Shown piece after piece: positions 7,855-17,118 of a stretch of DNA of 60,458 nucleotides (positions are counted from its first letter, which is position 1; each line of letters opens with the position of its first letter). Source of the DNA: an uncultured bacterium (GTDB taxonomy: Bacteria; Cyanobacteriota; Vampirovibrionia; Gastranaerophilales; Gastranaerophilaceae). The notes beneath the pieces are model-generated. The model saw only the letters and a list, made by a program, of their open reading frames with translations, was not told the origin of the DNA and searched no databases. The stretch lies in assembly GCA_949300515.1 (NCBI GenBank), contig CASGEP010000004.1:1-60458 (forward strand). Direction: 5' to 3'. Position numbers and translations under genes: made by a program.

Positions 7855-9044
7855 TGCCAAAATACAATGTAATAGCTCTTGTTGACTGCAACAACTTTTT
7901 TGCTTCCTGTGAAATTCTTTTCAATCCGACCCTGAAAGGCAAGCCTGTTTGCGTACTTTCAAATAATGACGGTTGTATTGTTGCGCGTTCAAACGAGGCA
8001 AAAGCCCTTGGTATAAAAATGGGAATGCCTTATTTTATGGCAAAAAAACAGTTTAAAAACGTAATTTATTTATCAGGCAACCACTCTCGTTACAATGAAA
8101 TTTCAAAACGAGTTATGACAAAGCTCTATGACTACACTCCAAATGTTGAAGTATATTCGATTGATGAGGCCTTTTTGGACTTAGGCGGCACAAGAAAACT
8201 GCACAGGTGCTCTTATGAAGAAATAATAGAAAAAATCCGCCTTGACATAAAAAACGACATAGGGATTGATGTTTCAATAGGACTTTCTTACTCAAAAACA
8301 CTTGCAAAACTTGCTTGCGAGAAGGCAAAAGAACTAAACAAAAAAAATCCGGACATTGGCACATATAAAATCGGCTACAGAAGAATTAAAGACGAACTTA
8401 AAATTACACCGATTGAGGACATTTGGGGGGTTGGCTTCAATACTGCGTCACTGTTAAGAAAACACTACATCTCAAGCGCTTATAATTTTACAACCCAAAA
8501 CGACGCTTGGATTAAAAGAGTAATGGGCAAAGTCGGTCTTGACCTTAAATATGAACTTTTGGGAGAATGCGCAAGCCCTGTAAATCCTAACGAAACACTG
8601 CCAAAAAGCATACAAAAAACAGCCTCTTTTGCAAATTTTACATCAGATAAAACTTTTATTGCAAACGCGCTCAGCTACCACTGCCACAGAGTTTGCAAAA
8701 AATTAAGACACCACAGGTTAATGTCAGGTGTCATAAGCATTATGCTAAGAACCAAAAATTTTTATGTATTAAGCAGCAAAGCAACTCTTGAAACCCCCAC
8801 AAATTCGGAGTTTGAATTTAATTTAAAAATTAAAGAAATGCTTGACGAGATTTACAATCCGAATATTATTTACCGCTCCTGCGGGGTTGGCGCCCTGAAG
8901 TTAACCTGCGAAAGCCCCTATCAGATGTCACTTTTCAACTCGGAAAGGATTGCAAAAAATCAAAAACTTTCCGATGCCTGGGATAAAATAGAGGAAAAAT
9001 TCGGACGCTCAAAACTGCACCTTGGTACAAATGCTCTCGGTTAA
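7854..9044 (+). CDS. umuC: Y-family DNA polymerase, UmuC (Pol V catalytic subunit)
   Basis: The 396-aa protein is a translesion polymerase that bypasses DNA damage during SOS. Catalytic acidic residues are in the palm: D11 (VALVDCNNFF) and D104/E105 (YSIDEAFLDL). The sequence VLSNNDGCIVARSNEAKALGIKMGMP is typical of UmuC rather than DinB, and a finger/little-finger region follows. The length is slightly below E. coli UmuC (422 aa) because of a shorter C-terminus. Translation is coupled to the upstream repressor by a TAATG overlap, so damage control of the two is joint. Confidence 0.93.
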   Translation: MPKYNVIALVDCNNFFASCEILFNPTLKGKPVCVLSNNDGCIVARSNEAKALGIKMGMPYFMAKKQFKNVIYLSGNHSRYNEISKRVMTKLYDYTPNVEVYSIDEAFLDLGGTRKLHRCSYEEIIEKIRLDIKNDIGIDVSIGLSYSKTLAKLACEKAKELNKKNPDIGTYKIGYRRIKDELKITPIEDIWGVGFNTASLLRKHYISSAYNFTTQNDAWIKRVMGKVGLDLKYELLGECASPVNPNETLPKSIQKTASFANFTSDKTFIANALSYHCHRVCKKLRHHRLMSGVISIMLRTKNFYVLSSKATLETPTNSEFEFNLKIKEMLDEIYNPNIIYRSCGVGALKLTCESPYQMSLFNSERIAKNQKLSDAWDKIEEKFGRSKLHLGTNALG

Positions 9045-9064
9045 TTAAAATTTACATTTTAATA

Positions 9065-9093
9065 TTGATGTTATTTTTTGTTTCATATAGAAT
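9065..9093 (+). promoter_or_regulatory. Predicted rpsO promoter
   Basis: TTGATG (9065-9070), a 17-bp spacer and TAGAAT (9088-9093) form a sigma-70-type promoter. It predicts a leader of about 45 nt before rpsO. Confidence 0.6.
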
Positions 9094-9106
9094 ATTCTCA
9101 CCACCG

Positions 9107-9124
9107 ATATTTAACGTTAGATAT
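9107..9124 (+). promoter_or_regulatory. Inverted repeat in the rpsO leader
   Basis: ATATTTAACGTTAGATAT is palindromic apart from one mismatched pair and lies 20 bases before the rpsO start, inside the predicted 5' leader. It could form a small hairpin next to the AAAAGGA ribosome-binding site and so be a site for feedback by S15, which represses its own translation in other bacteria by unrelated RNA structures. Confidence 0.4.
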
Positions 9125-9144
9125 TAAAATTAAAAGGATTTAAA

Positions 9145-9414
9145 ATGACAATTAACTTAAAAAACAAACAAGAATTAATCGAAAAGTTCGGCGCAAACGC
9201 TAAAGACAGCGGCAGCGTTGAAGTTCAGGTTGCTATGCTTTCTCAAAAAATTGCAGAGCTAACGGAACACTTAAAATCAAATGCAAAAGATTTTCAGGCA
9301 AAACGCGGTCTTTTAATGATGGTAGGCAGAAGGAAAAGAATGCTTACATACATTAAAAAATCTGATATTGAAAAATACAGAAAATTAATCAAAGAATTAA
9401 ATATTAGAGGTTAA
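9145..9414 (+). CDS. rpsO: 30S ribosomal protein S15
   Basis: The 89-aa protein has the normal S15 length and signature. The four-helix protein binds the central domain of 16S rRNA early in 30S assembly and helps form a bridge to the 50S subunit. SGSVEVQVAMLSQKI, LTEHLKSNAKDFQAKRGLL and GRRKRMLTYIKK are the family's conserved segments. AAAAGGA precedes the ATG. The gene stands alone with its own promoter and terminator; pnp, its usual neighbour, is absent. Confidence 0.97.
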   Translation: MTINLKNKQELIEKFGANAKDSGSVEVQVAMLSQKIAELTEHLKSNAKDFQAKRGLLMMVGRRKRMLTYIKKSDIEKYRKLIKELNIRG

Positions 9415-9433
9415 GATATAATAACATTTATAA

Positions 9434-9465
9434 AAACAGGTACATTTTCAGGTGCCTGTTTTTAT
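9434..9465 (+). terminator. Intrinsic terminator of rpsO
   Basis: AACAGGTAC (9435-9443) pairs with the complementary arm ending CCTGTT (9451-9460; one G-U pair) and is followed by TTTTT, 20 bp after the rpsO stop. Confidence 0.85.
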
Positions 9466-9540
9466 TTGCATTATCTGGCGCAAAATATTTTTTGCACATG
9501 TTTTTTAGAAACATTACAGCATACAAAAGGAGATTAAATA

Positions 9541-9900
9541 ATGAGAGTAAACTCGATTAATAATTCGCTCAACTTTGGCAGGGTTTTTGCTGTTACAGCT
9601 TCAAAAGAAAATATGCAAAAACTCGGTCAGGAACTTGAAACAAAGCATAACAAAATGATTTCAATGCCCGTCACCGATTTATATATTCGCGGGACAGGTG
9701 AAGGACTGTGTACGCAAGCGGCTAAATCGGGTAATGAAGTCTGTTTTATTATAACAGGCAAAGAAGATATGGATAACGTAAAATTTATGAAAAGGGGCTG
9801 GGGCTCGGCAAACGGCATAAGCCATCATATAACGGATTTTATTAAATTTGATAACGCAAAAGAAGCCGCAAAAGTAATAATGAGCACAATGCAGGAATAA
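9541..9900 (+). CDS. Hypothetical protein with N-terminal MRVN...NFGR motif
   Basis: The product is 119 aa with no recognised domain. It begins MRVNSINNSLNFGR, then continues with a soluble alpha/beta-looking region (VTDLYIRGTGEG, EVCFIITGKEDMDNVKFM). There is no signal peptide. A similar opening and FTG motif occur in the protein at 37037-37948, and I associate this style with Gastranaerophilales proteins; that is inference. A good AAAGGAG site precedes the ATG. It is monocistronic, between rpsO and the PurD-like gene, and no clear terminator follows. Confidence 0.75.
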   Translation: MRVNSINNSLNFGRVFAVTASKENMQKLGQELETKHNKMISMPVTDLYIRGTGEGLCTQAAKSGNEVCFIITGKEDMDNVKFMKRGWGSANGISHHITDFIKFDNAKEAAKVIMSTMQE

Positions 9901-10012
9901 CACCTTTTAAAAAAATGCGCAAAATTCGGCAGCTCGCATATCGCAAGCCGAAGCCGCCAACATATAACGGATACAAGCGTTTTAAATTGCATATACCCAA
10001 GGTATGCATTTA

Positions 10013-10021
10013 TGATATAAT
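10013..10021 (+). promoter_or_regulatory. Extended -10 promoter, predicted leaderless start
   Basis: TGATATAAT is an extended -10 (TGnTATAAT), identical to the one at 180-188, placed 6 bases before the ATG at 10028. No Shine-Dalgarno site fits between them. Confidence 0.6.
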
Positions 10022-10027
10022 TTTCTT

Positions 10028-11092
10028 ATGAGAATATTGCTTATCGGAAAAACATACGCTGCGGCGGCTTTTGCGCAATACTTTACACAAAACCCCGACA
10101 ATATAGTTTTTTCAACACTTGAAAATACCGATGCGGAATTTATAGACATTTTGCCCGACAACATACGGGAGCTAAAGGACTTTGCACTTGCAAACGAAAT
10201 GTCCGTTACGCTTTTGTGCGACAGCGAGTCGCTTTTAAGCCCCATAAAAGAGGAGTTTGAAAAAGACGGACTCAAAGTCTTTGCGCCCGACAATAAAATC
10301 ATTAAACAGTTTGACTCAAGAATTTGGACAAAAAAATTCATTTATAAAAATAAAATCCCGACCGCAAGATTTCAATTTTTTGAAAAACAGCAGGCAGCAG
10401 CAGACTCTGCAAGGAAAGGCAAGTTTCCGCTTGTGGTTAAGCCCGATTGTGCAACTGCTTCCCGTGCACTAATCTGTGAAACTTTCGGCTGTGCAAAGCA
10501 CGCCATAGAAGCTTTTTTTGACAGCGGATTTAAAAAAGTTCTCACGGAAGAATACATCTGGGGAAAAGAATTTAGCATTTATACAATCTGCGGCGGTTAC
10601 GACATTTCAATCCTGTGCGGGATTTCAAAATATCAAAACTCTTTTGCAATGCTCGGCACGGACTTTTTAAGCGAAAAAGATAAACAAAATGCGTTAGATA
10701 AGATAATTCTTCCGTTTTTTGATTCGCTGACACGGGAAATTGGGCAGTATTGCGGCATTTTGGGCTATAATTTTATAAAAACAAAAGACAAAATTTACCT
10801 TGTCGGCGTTGAACCGTTTTTTAAAGACATTGATGCGCAAATCGCCGTAAACTGTACGGCTGAAAGATGGGAAAACCTCATCGAGAGTGCAATTTCAGCT
10901 TCTCTGACGGAAAACTTCGTACAAATTCAACAAAACAACAGCCACATACTGGCGTGCGAATTTTATGAAAACGGCAAAAAAATAAATATAAGCTCAAGCG
11001 CCAAAACTTTTAACGCCGCAAGGCGCATGTTGATTGATGACGGGGCTGATGCAAAAGAAATCGAGGAGGTGCTGAGGTTTTGGAAATATTAG
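10028..11092 (+). CDS. Degenerate PurD-like ATP-grasp protein
   Basis: The 354-aa protein is related to phosphoribosylamine-glycine ligase (PurD). The alignment is clearest at residues 75-120 (SVTLLCDSES...GLKVFAP...WTKKFIYKNKIPTARF) and in the ATP-grasp part (PLVVKPD, EEYIWGKEFS). It is shorter than PurD (about 420 aa), and key motifs are changed: the GNGGREHA opening reads GKTYAAAAFA, and the metal-binding E-x-N-x-R-FGDPE segment reads EPFFKDIDAQ. Normal GAR synthetase activity is doubtful; a different amide- or peptide-bond-forming ligase, or a regulatory paralogue, is possible. It overlaps the cytidylyltransferase gene by 13 bp, and no other purine gene is near. Confidence 0.8.
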   Translation: MRILLIGKTYAAAAFAQYFTQNPDNIVFSTLENTDAEFIDILPDNIRELKDFALANEMSVTLLCDSESLLSPIKEEFEKDGLKVFAPDNKIIKQFDSRIWTKKFIYKNKIPTARFQFFEKQQAAADSARKGKFPLVVKPDCATASRALICETFGCAKHAIEAFFDSGFKKVLTEEYIWGKEFSIYTICGGYDISILCGISKYQNSFAMLGTDFLSEKDKQNALDKIILPFFDSLTREIGQYCGILGYNFIKTKDKIYLVGVEPFFKDIDAQIAVNCTAERWENLIESAISASLTENFVQIQQNNSHILACEFYENGKKINISSSAKTFNAARRMLIDDGADAKEIEEVLRFWKY

Positions 11093-11775
11093 CGATAATC
11101 CCCGCCCGCGGCGGCTCTAAAGGAATAAAGAGAAAAAATCTGCGCCCGATATGCTCAAAACCCCTTGTGGCGTACTCAATTGAGGCGGCACTGTATTCAA
11201 AATACATAACAAAAACCGTCGTTTCAACAGAGGATGAAGAAATTGCACGTGTATCTGAAAGCTTTGGCGCGCAAGTAATTAAGCGCCCGATGGAACTTGC
11301 ACGGGATGAAACAAAAACCATTCCCGTTATGATTCACGCGGCAAAATTTTTGAAAGACACACAGGACTACAAACCCGACTATGTTGTGCTTTTACAGCCG
11401 ACATGCCCCCTTCGGGACTCAAAATACATAGATAGCGCCTTTGAGTTTTATTTTCAAAAAGAAAAAGAAGGCTATGACAGCTGCTTTAGCGCCTTTAGCC
11501 TCGGTACAACGCATGCCAAGTGGAAAATTTTGCACGACGGAAAGGCTTTAGGGCTTTATGATTACCGTACGCGCCCGCGCAGACAGGATACTAACGAGCA
11601 CTATCAAATGGTGTGCGAAAACGGCGCATTTTACGCGCTAAAGTATGATACAATGTTTGAAGCGGGGGATTTTATAGGCTACAATCCCGCAATTTATCTG
11701 ACACCAAGAGTTATAGACATTGACACGGAAGAAGATATTTTATGCATAGAAAAACAGTTGACGGAGAAAAATTGA
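11080..11775 (+). CDS. Acylneuraminate cytidylyltransferase-like enzyme (CMP-sugar synthetase)
   Basis: The 231-aa enzyme carries the nucleotidyltransferase signature [14 protein letters not shown] at its N-terminus, LQPTCPLR near residue 107, and a C-terminal IDIDTEED. Family members (NeuA, PseF, LegF) activate nonulosonic acids such as sialic, pseudaminic or legionaminic acid with CTP for cell-surface glycans. Substrate cannot be chosen from sequence here, and no nonulosonate synthase is nearby. The start is TTG at 11080 behind GAGGAGGT, inside the end of the PurD-like gene, so the two are translationally coupled. Confidence 0.87.
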   Translation: MEILAIIPARGGSKGIKRKNLRPICSKPLVAYSIEAALYSKYITKTVVSTEDEEIARVSESFGAQVIKRPMELARDETKTIPVMIHAAKFLKDTQDYKPDYVVLLQPTCPLRDSKYIDSAFEFYFQKEKEGYDSCFSAFSLGTTHAKWKILHDGKALGLYDYRTRPRRQDTNEHYQMVCENGAFYALKYDTMFEAGDFIGYNPAIYLTPRVIDIDTEEDILCIEKQLTEKN

Positions 11776-11987
11776 ACCCCGGACAAAAAGTTTGTCTGAA
11801 ATTAATCTCAATTTACAGATTTTTTTCAAAATTTACACCCTCAACATGCAGATTTTACCCGACATGCTCAAAGTACACCTATGACGCCATAAAGAAATAC
11901 GGCGTCATAAAAGGCTGTTTTCTTGGCGCAAAGAGGATTTTAAAATGCCACCCGTTTCACCCCGGCGGATACGACCCGCTTCCTTAG
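11772..11987 (+). CDS. yidD: Membrane protein insertion efficiency factor YidD
   Basis: The product is about 71 aa and matches Yid[12 protein letters not shown], then [21 protein letters not shown], then [19 protein letters not shown] with its conserved cysteines. YidD is a small membrane-associated helper of the YidC insertase. I place the start at TTG 11772, because it follows GGAG by five bases, overlaps the upstream stop as TTGA, and matches the family N-terminus; an in-frame ATG at 11742 would add ten residues. rpmH, rnpA and yidC, its usual neighbours, are absent. It meets the carbonic anhydrase gene tail to tail. Confidence 0.92.
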   Translation: MNPGQKVCLKLISIYRFFSKFTPSTCRFYPTCSKYTYDAIKKYGVIKGCFLGAKRILKCHPFHPGGYDPLP

Positions 11988-12577
11988 TCCAAAATCTCAA
12001 CTTCGCCGTTTTCAAGGGTAAAATACGCTTTTACGATTTTTAATCTTCCCTCATCACATGCTTCCTTAATGATTTTTGACTTGGCTAAAAGTCTGTGTTT
12101 TGCAAAATCACAGTAATGCTTTGCAAGTTCATTAAAACACGCCGTTCCCATCTGCATTTTGACACACTGCGCATGGCATATAAGATTTTCAAGTTCATCA
12201 TTGTACAGGGGTGCATTCATTGCATATTTCATAACACCGCAGTCTTGATGTCCCAAAATTATAAGCAGTTTAATTTTAAGGTGGCTCACGCCGTACTCGA
12301 GCGTTTCAAGCACGTTTGGTCCTATTGTGCCGCCCGCTGTGCGCGCAACAAAAAGCTCGCCAAGACCCGTATCAAAAATAATCTCGGGCGCAGTCCTTGA
12401 ATCGGAGCAGCCTAAAATCATCGCATAGGGCTTTTGACCCTCAACTAAAGTGCGCTTCATCTCGTTGAAGCAATGATTTTTTACCCGCGGGGTATTGTTT
12501 TTAAAACAGCGGTTGCCCTCAAGTAAAATCTCAAGAAGCTCTTGTGCGCTGCAATTTTCACTGTCAATCCTTTTCAC
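11984..12577 (-). CDS. can: Beta-class carbonic anhydrase
   Basis: The 197-aa enzyme interconverts CO2 and bicarbonate. Zinc ligands are visible: the Cys and Asp/Arg dyad in [10 protein letters not shown] near residues 58-66, and the His and Cys in GHQDCGVM near 110-117. [22 protein letters not shown] is the conserved stretch between them. The length is normal for the class. It is the last gene of the rqcH-pheT-rluB-serS group and overlaps serS by one base, so bicarbonate supply is transcribed with translation genes; I see no functional link. Confidence 0.94.
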   Translation of the reverse strand: MKRIDSENCSAQELLEILLEGNRCFKNNTPRVKNHCFNEMKRTLVEGQKPYAMILGCSDSRTAPEIIFDTGLGELFVARTAGGTIGPNVLETLEYGVSHLKIKLLIILGHQDCGVMKYAMNAPLYNDELENLICHAQCVKMQMGTACFNELAKHYCDFAKHRLLAKSKIIKEACDEGRLKIVKAYFTLENGEVEILD

Positions 12578-13842
12578 TATATTTTATCAAATCCTGTATA
12601 TTTTCTGAGTGCCTCGGGGATTATAATGTCGCCGTCTTTTGTCTGGTAATTTTCAACAATGGCGGCAAAAGTCCTGCCGACGGCTAATCCCGAACCGTTA
12701 ATCGTGTGGACAAATTGAACTTTTCCGCTTTCTTTGTCGCGGTAGCGGATATTTGCCCTTCTTGCCTGATAGTCGCCGTAATTAGAGCAGCTTGAAATTT
12801 CTTTGTAAGTGCCGTATGAGGGCATCCAGACTTCTAAATCCCAGCATTTATTTGCAGAAAAGCCAATGTCTGCACTGCACAGGGCTTCACGCCTGTATGG
12901 CAGCTCAAGCAGCTGCAGCATTTTTTCCGCATCTTTTGTGAGTTTGTCGTGTTCCTGCGGGCTTGTTTGCGGTGTGCAAAGTTTTACAAGCTCAACTTTG
13001 TTAAACTGGTGAACTCTTATAAGACCCCTTGTGTCTTTACCCGCAGAACCTGCTTCACGCCTGAAACAGGGAGTATATGCGCACATATAAACGGGAAGCA
13101 TATCTTCGTTTAAAATTTCTCCCGAATATATATTTGTAACGGGCACCTCAGCGGTCGGAATAAGGTATAAATCCTCATCTTCGCACTTGTACATATCCTG
13201 CGCAAATTTTGGCAGCTGCCCCGTTCCCGTCATTGTTGCGGCATTTGCCATAAAGGGTGGTAAAACTTCTTCGTATCCTTGCTCCTGAGTGTGAATATCA
13301 AGGAAAAAGTTAATTATTGCACGCTCAAGCTTTGCGCCTTTGCCGCGATAGAGGGTAAATCTGCTCTGGGAGAGCTTTACGCCGCGTTCAAAATCTACAA
13401 TATTTTTTTCTTCGCACAAATCCCAGTGCGCTTTAAATTCAAAATCAAACTTTCTCGGCTCGCCCCATTTGTACACTTCAACATTATCGTCTTCGCTTGT
13501 ACCCACAGGGGTGGTTTCATCGGGTATATTCGGTATGTTTAAGAGAAGATTTCTCTGTTTTTCATCAAGGGCGTTTTGTTTTTCTTCAAGCTCTTTTATC
13601 TCGTCCCCGATTTTTTTAACTTCCGCCTGAATTTCATCGGTATTTTGTCCGGCTTTTTTCATCTCGCCGATTTTTTGAGATTCGTTTTTTCTTTTGGCGC
13701 GAAGCTCATCTGTTGCAAACTGGATTTTTCTTCTTTCTTCATCAACCTCTAAAACAGCATCAATACTCAGTTCGGGGTTTCTGCGTTTTAATAATTCGTT
13801 GACTTTTTCAGGGTTTTCTCTGATTAATTTTATATCCAGCAT
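12577..13842 (-). CDS. serS: Seryl-tRNA synthetase
   Basis: The 421-aa class II synthetase charges tRNA-Ser. The N-terminal 110 residues form the long antiparallel coiled-coil arm ([21 protein letters not shown], then alternating Lys/Glu). The catalytic core has the class II motifs: [25 protein letters not shown] (motif 2), and [18 protein letters not shown] (motif 3). [17 protein letters not shown] is diagnostic for SerRS. It starts directly after rluB without a gap and overlaps can by one base. Confidence 0.97.
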   Translation of the reverse strand: MLDIKLIRENPEKVNELLKRRNPELSIDAVLEVDEERRKIQFATDELRAKRKNESQKIGEMKKAGQNTDEIQAEVKKIGDEIKELEEKQNALDEKQRNLLLNIPNIPDETTPVGTSEDDNVEVYKWGEPRKFDFEFKAHWDLCEEKNIVDFERGVKLSQSRFTLYRGKGAKLERAIINFFLDIHTQEQGYEEVLPPFMANAATMTGTGQLPKFAQDMYKCEDEDLYLIPTAEVPVTNIYSGEILNEDMLPVYMCAYTPCFRREAGSAGKDTRGLIRVHQFNKVELVKLCTPQTSPQEHDKLTKDAEKMLQLLELPYRREALCSADIGFSANKCWDLEVWMPSYGTYKEISSCSNYGDYQARRANIRYRDKESGKVQFVHTINGSGLAVGRTFAAIVENYQTKDGDIIIPEALRKYTGFDKI

Positions 13843-14574
13843 TTATATACCTTCTTTCTCTTTAATTTTATCCAAATACGTTTTTAATTCTTTTATCTGC
13901 TTCGGCTTAATCGGTTTATACTGTCCCTTTTTCAGCCCGACTAAATCTATTGTGGCATGCCTGATACGCTTTAAGTGTACAACATTATACCCTAAATGTT
14001 CAACCATTTTTCTTATTTGACGGTTTAAACCTTGATAAAGTGTGACCTCAAGCAAAGTTTCATTCTTTTTGCGCTCTATTATCTCGCAATCGCAATATGC
14101 AATTTTGCCCTTTTCTATTTCAATACCTCCTGCAAGCTTTTCAAGGTCTTCCACTTTTAAAAAAGCATCAACCGTTACCCTGTACACTTTTGCAACTTTA
14201 AGCGAGGGGTGAGTCAGCTCGTAGACTAAATTTCCATCGTTTGTTAAGATTAAAAGTCCGGATGAATCCTTATCCAGCCTGCCAACAGGTCTTAAATGTT
14301 TAAGCTCGTCAGGTAAAATATCATAAATTGTTTTCCTGCCTTTTTCATCGTCACTTGTTGTAATGTAGCCTGTGGGTTTGTAAAAACGATAATATTCAAG
14401 CTTCATTACTCTAAGGGTTTTGCCGTCAATTGAAACTTTATCTTTTGTTCTTATTTCATAACCCAACAGCGTTACGGTTTTCCCATTTACCTGAACGCGA
14501 CCTGATTCTATAAGCTCATCAGCCTTGCGACGTGAGCAAAATCCGCTTGAAGCTATGTATTTGTTTATTCTCAT
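13843..14574 (-). CDS. rluB: 23S rRNA pseudouridine synthase, RluB/RsuA family
   Basis: The 243-aa protein starts with an S4 RNA-binding domain (RINKYIASSGFCSRRKADELIESGRVQVNG) and continues with the RsuA-type catalytic domain. The catalytic aspartate is in GRLDKDSSGLLILTNDG near residue 100; GLNRQIRKMVEHLGYNVVHLKRI is the conserved C-terminal motif. The target is probably a uridine in 23S rRNA helix 93 (RluB), but RsuA or RluE/F specificity cannot be excluded from sequence. It lies 3 bp after pheT. Confidence 0.9.
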   Translation of the reverse strand: MRINKYIASSGFCSRRKADELIESGRVQVNGKTVTLLGYEIRTKDKVSIDGKTLRVMKLEYYRFYKPTGYITTSDDEKGRKTIYDILPDELKHLRPVGRLDKDSSGLLILTNDGNLVYELTHPSLKVAKVYRVTVDAFLKVEDLEKLAGGIEIEKGKIAYCDCEIIERKKNETLLEVTLYQGLNRQIRKMVEHLGYNVVHLKRIRHATIDLVGLKKGQYKPIKPKQIKELKTYLDKIKEKEGI

Positions 14575-14577
14575 AAA

Positions 14578-17046
14578 CTACCTTAGAACCAGATTAGGAA
14601 CAGACTTAACAAGACCTTCTCTTATTTTTGTCATTTCTTTGTCGATGACTTCATCAGTTAAAGTTTTGCTCTCATCATGCAGGGTTATTCTGTAAGCCAT
14701 GGACTTTTTGCCTTGTTCAATGTGTTCACCCTGATAGATATCAAAGGCTTTTGCACTTTTGAAAATGTTTTTATCGGCGATTTTTCTAATTGTTTTTAAA
14801 ATCATTTCATTTGTAACATTTTCATCTGCCGCAAAGGCTATATCGCGGCTGACGGGCAGGGAAGCCGCAAGCTTTTTATATTTAACCGTAGTTTGCACTA
14901 CAGCTTCCAGTATTGTTTCTAAGTTAAGCTCAAAAACAAACAGGTCTTGATTAAACTTCATTTTGTCTTTTAAGACAGGGTGAATTTTACCGATATATCC
15001 GAGCGTTGTAAAATTTTTACCCAGAAGGGAGATTTTTGCACTTTGCGCCGGGTGCATAAATTCATAGGTTTTTGAATCGTTTTCATCAAACGGGGCAAAA
15101 ACAATTCTTTTTGTCAGGTTTAACTGCTCAAAAAGATTTTCCAAAACCCCTTTTACACTGTAAAAATCAACAGGGGTCTTATCTCTCCAAAGTTCATTGT
15201 TTATACTGCCAAAGACCGCTCCTGCAAGCCTTCTTTGTTCTTCGACTCCGGAGTTGTCTTCATCTGCTTGCGATTTTACAAAGTAAGCTTTTGCAACTTC
15301 ATACATTCTAAAATTCTTTTGTCCGTTGTCAAAGTTGTATTTTACAACATTTAAAATGCTTGGCATAACCGCCTGTCTTAGCATTGTAGCATCCTCACTT
15401 TGAGGATTTTTAACCCTTAGCGAAGTTTCATAATCATACTTGTGCATAAATTCTTTATACAGATTTTCACCCACAAGCGAGGGTGTGACTATTTCATCAA
15501 AGCCCGAACCGATAAACAAATTGTTTATGGTTTTTAAAGTACGGTTTTCAAAACTTATATTTGCCCCTTCTTCGATTTTTGGCAAAGAAGGCGTAATTTT
15601 ATCGTAACCGTATATCCTTGAGACTTCTTCTATAAGGTCAATTTCACGATAAACATCATTTACCCTGCAGCTTGGCACTTTAAATTTTGCCGCAGCCTCA
15701 TTTTTACCCAAAAGCTCAAACCCTAAGTTTTCAAGAATTGCAATTGAATCTTCTTGAGGTATGTCAATACCTAAAATCCTCTTTATTTCGCTGTTTCTAA
15801 GGGTTATTTCTATATTTGGGGCGCAAGACGTACCTATTTCAACCATACCCTCTACTTTTGCATTGGCATATTTTTGCAAAAGTTCCGCCGCTCTAAACTG
15901 CGCATAGCGCACAAGTTCAATATCCACACCGCGCTCAAATCTCGCACTTGCCTCAGAACGATAACCGACCGAACGAGCCGATTTTCTGTTTGTGTGAGAT
16001 GTAAAGTGAGCAGCCTCAAGTGCAATATTTTTTGTATTGTCATCAATTTCCGAATTCAGTCCGCCAAACACGCCCGCTATACACACAGGGGTGTCTTTTT
16101 TTGCGATTACAACACTTTGATTTGTGAGTTTTCTTTGAGTTTCATCAATGGTAATAATGCTCTCAGTGTCTTTTGCATACCTGACACATAAATAATTGTC
16201 CAGCTTATCATAATCAAAAGCATGCAAAGGTGTGCCGTATTCTAACAGAATATAGTTAGTAATATCAACAACATTATTAATTGCACGCATACCGCAAGCT
16301 TCAATTCTTCTTTGCATAAACGCCGGAGAAGGCTTGATTTCAATATCTTTTAAAACACCGATTGAATAATATTTGCAAGTTTCATCGTCTTTAATTTCAA
16401 TCTTGAAATTATCCGTCTTGGGCAGAGTCGGCAAGTTTTTCGGGTTAAAGTTTAACTTTCTGTTAAAAAGCGCGCTGACTTCTCTGGCAATGCCCACAAC
16501 AGACATCTGATCGCCCCTGTTTGCAGTAGGCGCAACATGAAATATAATTTCCTCGCTCAGGTTCATTATCTTCTCAAGCGGCTCACCCAAGGGGATTGAA
16601 TCATAAACTCTGTTTAGAATAAAAATCCCGTCCTCATCCTGCATACCCTCAAGTCCCAGCTCATCACAAGAACATAACATACCTTGCGATTCAACTCCGC
16701 GAATAACCGCAGGAGTAAGTTCAAAAAGCTCACCTGTTTTTCTTGAAAAAACCCTTGAACCGACACTTGCATAAGGTATAATTTGCCCTTCTTCAATGTT
16801 TTGAGCGCCGCATACCACCTGTTTTGTAGCAAAACCCGTATCAACCGTTACAAGGTGCAATTTGTCCGCATTAGGGTGATTATCAATTTTGAGGATTTTT
16901 GCCGTTATAATGTTTGTAAACTTAGGTTTTCTATACTCAACGTCTTCAACTTCCAATCCGCTCATTGTAAGTCTGTGTGCAATTTCTTTAGGTTCAATTC
17001 CGCTTAAATCGACAAATTCACTTAACCATTCGTATGAAACCTGCAT
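14578..17046 (-). CDS. pheT: Phenylalanyl-tRNA synthetase beta subunit
   Basis: The 822-aa protein has the full bacterial PheT order: an EMAP-type tRNA-binding OB fold (residues about 40-150, VVCGAQN), the B3/4 editing domain, B5 domains, a synthetase-like core, and a C-terminal ferredoxin-fold anticodon-binding domain (KLAASLPVSRDIAFAADENV...). It forms an alpha2-beta2 enzyme with PheS. pheS is not adjacent, which differs from the usual pheST operon but is also seen in cyanobacteria. AGAGGAT precedes the ATG. rqcH lies 72 bp upstream on the same strand. Confidence 0.96.
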   Translation of the reverse strand: MQVSYEWLSEFVDLSGIEPKEIAHRLTMSGLEVEDVEYRKPKFTNIITAKILKIDNHPNADKLHLVTVDTGFATKQVVCGAQNIEEGQIIPYASVGSRVFSRKTGELFELTPAVIRGVESQGMLCSCDELGLEGMQDEDGIFILNRVYDSIPLGEPLEKIMNLSEEIIFHVAPTANRGDQMSVVGIAREVSALFNRKLNFNPKNLPTLPKTDNFKIEIKDDETCKYYSIGVLKDIEIKPSPAFMQRRIEACGMRAINNVVDITNYILLEYGTPLHAFDYDKLDNYLCVRYAKDTESIITIDETQRKLTNQSVVIAKKDTPVCIAGVFGGLNSEIDDNTKNIALEAAHFTSHTNRKSARSVGYRSEASARFERGVDIELVRYAQFRAAELLQKYANAKVEGMVEIGTSCAPNIEITLRNSEIKRILGIDIPQEDSIAILENLGFELLGKNEAAAKFKVPSCRVNDVYREIDLIEEVSRIYGYDKITPSLPKIEEGANISFENRTLKTINNLFIGSGFDEIVTPSLVGENLYKEFMHKYDYETSLRVKNPQSEDATMLRQAVMPSILNVVKYNFDNGQKNFRMYEVAKAYFVKSQADEDNSGVEEQRRLAGAVFGSINNELWRDKTPVDFYSVKGVLENLFEQLNLTKRIVFAPFDENDSKTYEFMHPAQSAKISLLGKNFTTLGYIGKIHPVLKDKMKFNQDLFVFELNLETILEAVVQTTVKYKKLAASLPVSRDIAFAADENVTNEMILKTIRKIADKNIFKSAKAFDIYQGEHIEQGKKSMAYRITLHDESKTLTDEVIDKEMTKIREGLVKSVPNLVLR

Positions 17047-17118
17047 TTTTAATCCTCTTTTTAACTTTTCAACAAAAATATTCTAGTACAAAAAAGCTAA
17101 AAAATAAAACATTGTTTG

